A DNA stretch of 64,000 nucleotides from Bacteroidota bacterium (GTDB lineage Bacteria; Bacteroidota; Bacteroidia; B-17B0; Aurantibacillaceae): NCBI GenBank assembly GCA_029237825.1, contig JAQZBQ010000011.1:42362-106361 (forward strand). Direction: 5' to 3'. The stretch's first letter is position 1. Every line of letters starts with the position of its first letter. Both the position numbers and the translations under genes were made by a program. Positions 63,181 to 64,000 of this stretch are shown piece by piece. The notes beneath the pieces were generated by a model. The model had not been told where the DNA came from, did no database searches, and was given only the letters and a program-made list of their open reading frames with translations.

Positions 63181-63744
63181 GTGCAAGAACTATTTTCTCA
63201 AATAGAACTAATATATCCAATTAATCCAGAGTCCAAGCAAACGCTTTCTTCGATTTGTAAAGAGGTGAACTTTTCTAAAGGGAAGAACATACAGGAGATT
63301 GGGCATACTTGCAAGACCATCTACTTCGTAAAAAAAGGAGTTGTCCGGATTTATTACTTCAAAGAAGCAATCGATATCACTGAGAGTTTCGAATTTGAGA
63401 ATTCCTTTGTCGCCAGAGCAGAAAGTTTATTTACAGGAAAACCTTCACGAAAAGCAATACAGGCAATAGAAGACACCACTTTAATTGCTATTGATTCAAC
63501 TAAATTTTTCCAGTTGTTTGACACTCATCCCGATTTAGAGCGTCTTTTTAGAAAGATAATCGAAGCTTCTTATGTAAATACAGTAAATCGTATTGAAAGC
63601 TTGCAGTTCAATACAGCCGAGGAACGTTATAAAACACTTCTGAAAGCTGCACCTGATGTACTTAAAAGAATTCCGTTAAAATACGTCGCATCTTACCTTG
63701 GCATCACTCAGGTTAGTTTGAGTCGCATCAGAGGCATAAAGTGA
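63181..63744 (+). CDS. CRP/FNR-family regulator
   Basis: 187 residues from GTG 63181. Cyclic-nucleotide-binding-fold domain (FSKGKNIQEIGHTCKTIYFVKKGVVRIYYF; SFVARAESLFTGKPSRKAIQAIEDTTLIAI) and a short HTH (IPLKYVASYLGITQVSLSRIRG), the form common in Bacteroidota. Starts TTG 63166 and 63175 are in frame, but 63166 lies right behind the terminator T run; the true start is uncertain. It is followed by a methyltransferase gene on the same strand. Confidence 0.85.
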   Translation: MQELFSQIELIYPINPESKQTLSSICKEVNFSKGKNIQEIGHTCKTIYFVKKGVVRIYYFKEAIDITESFEFENSFVARAESLFTGKPSRKAIQAIEDTTLIAIDSTKFFQLFDTHPDLERLFRKIIEASYVNTVNRIESLQFNTAEERYKTLLKAAPDVLKRIPLKYVASYLGITQVSLSRIRGIK

Positions 63745-63784
63745 TTATTTATCTTATGATAAATTCTTTGTATTAGAGTCAGCA

Positions 63785-63792
63785 TACCTTTG
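63785..63792 (+). promoter_or_regulatory. -7 box of the methyltransferase gene
   Basis: TACCTTTG, a full match, 16 bp before ATG 63809; a TTTG at 63767-63770 is slightly close for a -33 element. Confidence 0.5.
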
Positions 63793-63808
63793 TTTCAATA
63801 TTCTAAGC

Positions 63809-64000
63809 ATGGAACATTTTGATCGTAAAAAACATTGGGAAAACATATACACCACAAAGGAATTAGAGTCCTGTAGTTGGTTTGAACCTACTCCTATAAC
63901 GTCTTTGGAGTTTATTGAGCAATCCGGAATTTCAAAGTCCTCCAAAATCATCGATATTGGTGGCGGAGATAGTTTTCTAGCAGAGAGTCTATTAGAAAAA
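63809..64000 (+). CDS. Class I SAM-dependent methyltransferase (5' part, cut by window edge)
   Basis: From ATG 63809 the frame stays open to the edge (64 residues). FDRKKHWENIYTTKELESCSWFEPTP is the typical opening of a Bacteroidota SAM methyltransferase group, and KIIDIGGGDSFLAESLL is SAM-binding motif I. The substrate cannot be judged. Confidence 0.82.
   Translation, partial: MEHFDRKKHWENIYTTKELESCSWFEPTPITSLEFIEQSGISKSSKIIDIGGGDSFLAESLLEK

Noticed and set aside
62986..64000. Integrated element starting at tRNA-Leu
   Set aside because: No integrase, no second copy of the tRNA 3' end in the window; kept only as a question on the phased repeats.

Overview
The window comes from a member of the Bacteroidota with moderately low GC. 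The evidence is internal: several secreted proteins end in type IX secretion (T9SS) C-terminal sorting domains, there is a PorT-like T9SS protein, promoters carry the Bacteroidota -7 box TAnnTTTG, ribosome binding sites are largely absent, and there are lineage-typical genes (DUF2027-Smr protein, flexirubin-type tyrosine ammonia-lyase, HMA-AraC copper regulator, propeller-SpoIIE sensor). I cannot name the genus.

Layout. 1-11.8 kb is mostly housekeeping: TatD (cut by the window edge), a GT9 glycosyltransferase, an acyl-CoA thioesterase, HemJ, an NDH-2 type dehydrogenase, a COG2509 flavoprotein, PorT-like, LspA, a DksA/TraR protein with a histone-H1-like tail, and IleS. 11.9-18.3 kb holds a truncated globin and a small aryl-polyene/flexirubin-type set: O-methyltransferase, tyrosine ammonia-lyase, ketoreductase, ketosynthase, ACP and LpxL-like acyltransferase. 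18.4-19.8 kb is a T9SS PKD protein broken by two frameshifts. 20-31 kb has GroEL/GroES and a four-gene minus-strand run (BamA/TamA-like, propeller-SpoIIE, ComEC, Smr). 31-34.5 kb has LemA, two TPM proteins, a T9SS protein and a His-rich membrane protein.

34.6-40 kb carries an unusual efflux operon: a CutA-like protein, a single polypeptide joining an ABC exporter membrane domain (without its ATPase) to an HlyD adaptor, and a TolC-like channel, divergent from a TetR regulator. 40-44.6 kb is an MbnP/MbnH (MauG-like dihaem) pair flanked on both sides by T9SS-exported YHYH proteins; the MbnH gene has a one-base deletion in its second haem motif.

44.7-50.6 kb is a sulfur/persulfide module: a CRP-family regulator, a split YeeE/YedE transporter, a rhodanese, an MBL-rhodanese persulfide dioxygenase-like protein, TauE/SafE and a small unknown gene. 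Four promoters in it carry a CRP-like palindrome at exactly the same distance (29.5 bp) from the -7 box, which defines a local regulon from sequence alone. 51.6-58 kb is a copper-resistance operon (P-type ATPase, chaperone, HMA-DUF3347 lipoprotein, multicopper oxidase fused to a CopB-like barrel) behind an HMA-AraC regulator. 58.3-64 kb holds a lipoprotein, a T9SS protein between two copies of a terminator-like repeat, an unknown Bacteroidota protein with phased repeats upstream, a MEDS-domain protein, tRNA-Leu(CAA) followed by five 10-bp phased repeats, a second CRP-family regulator and the start of a methyltransferase.
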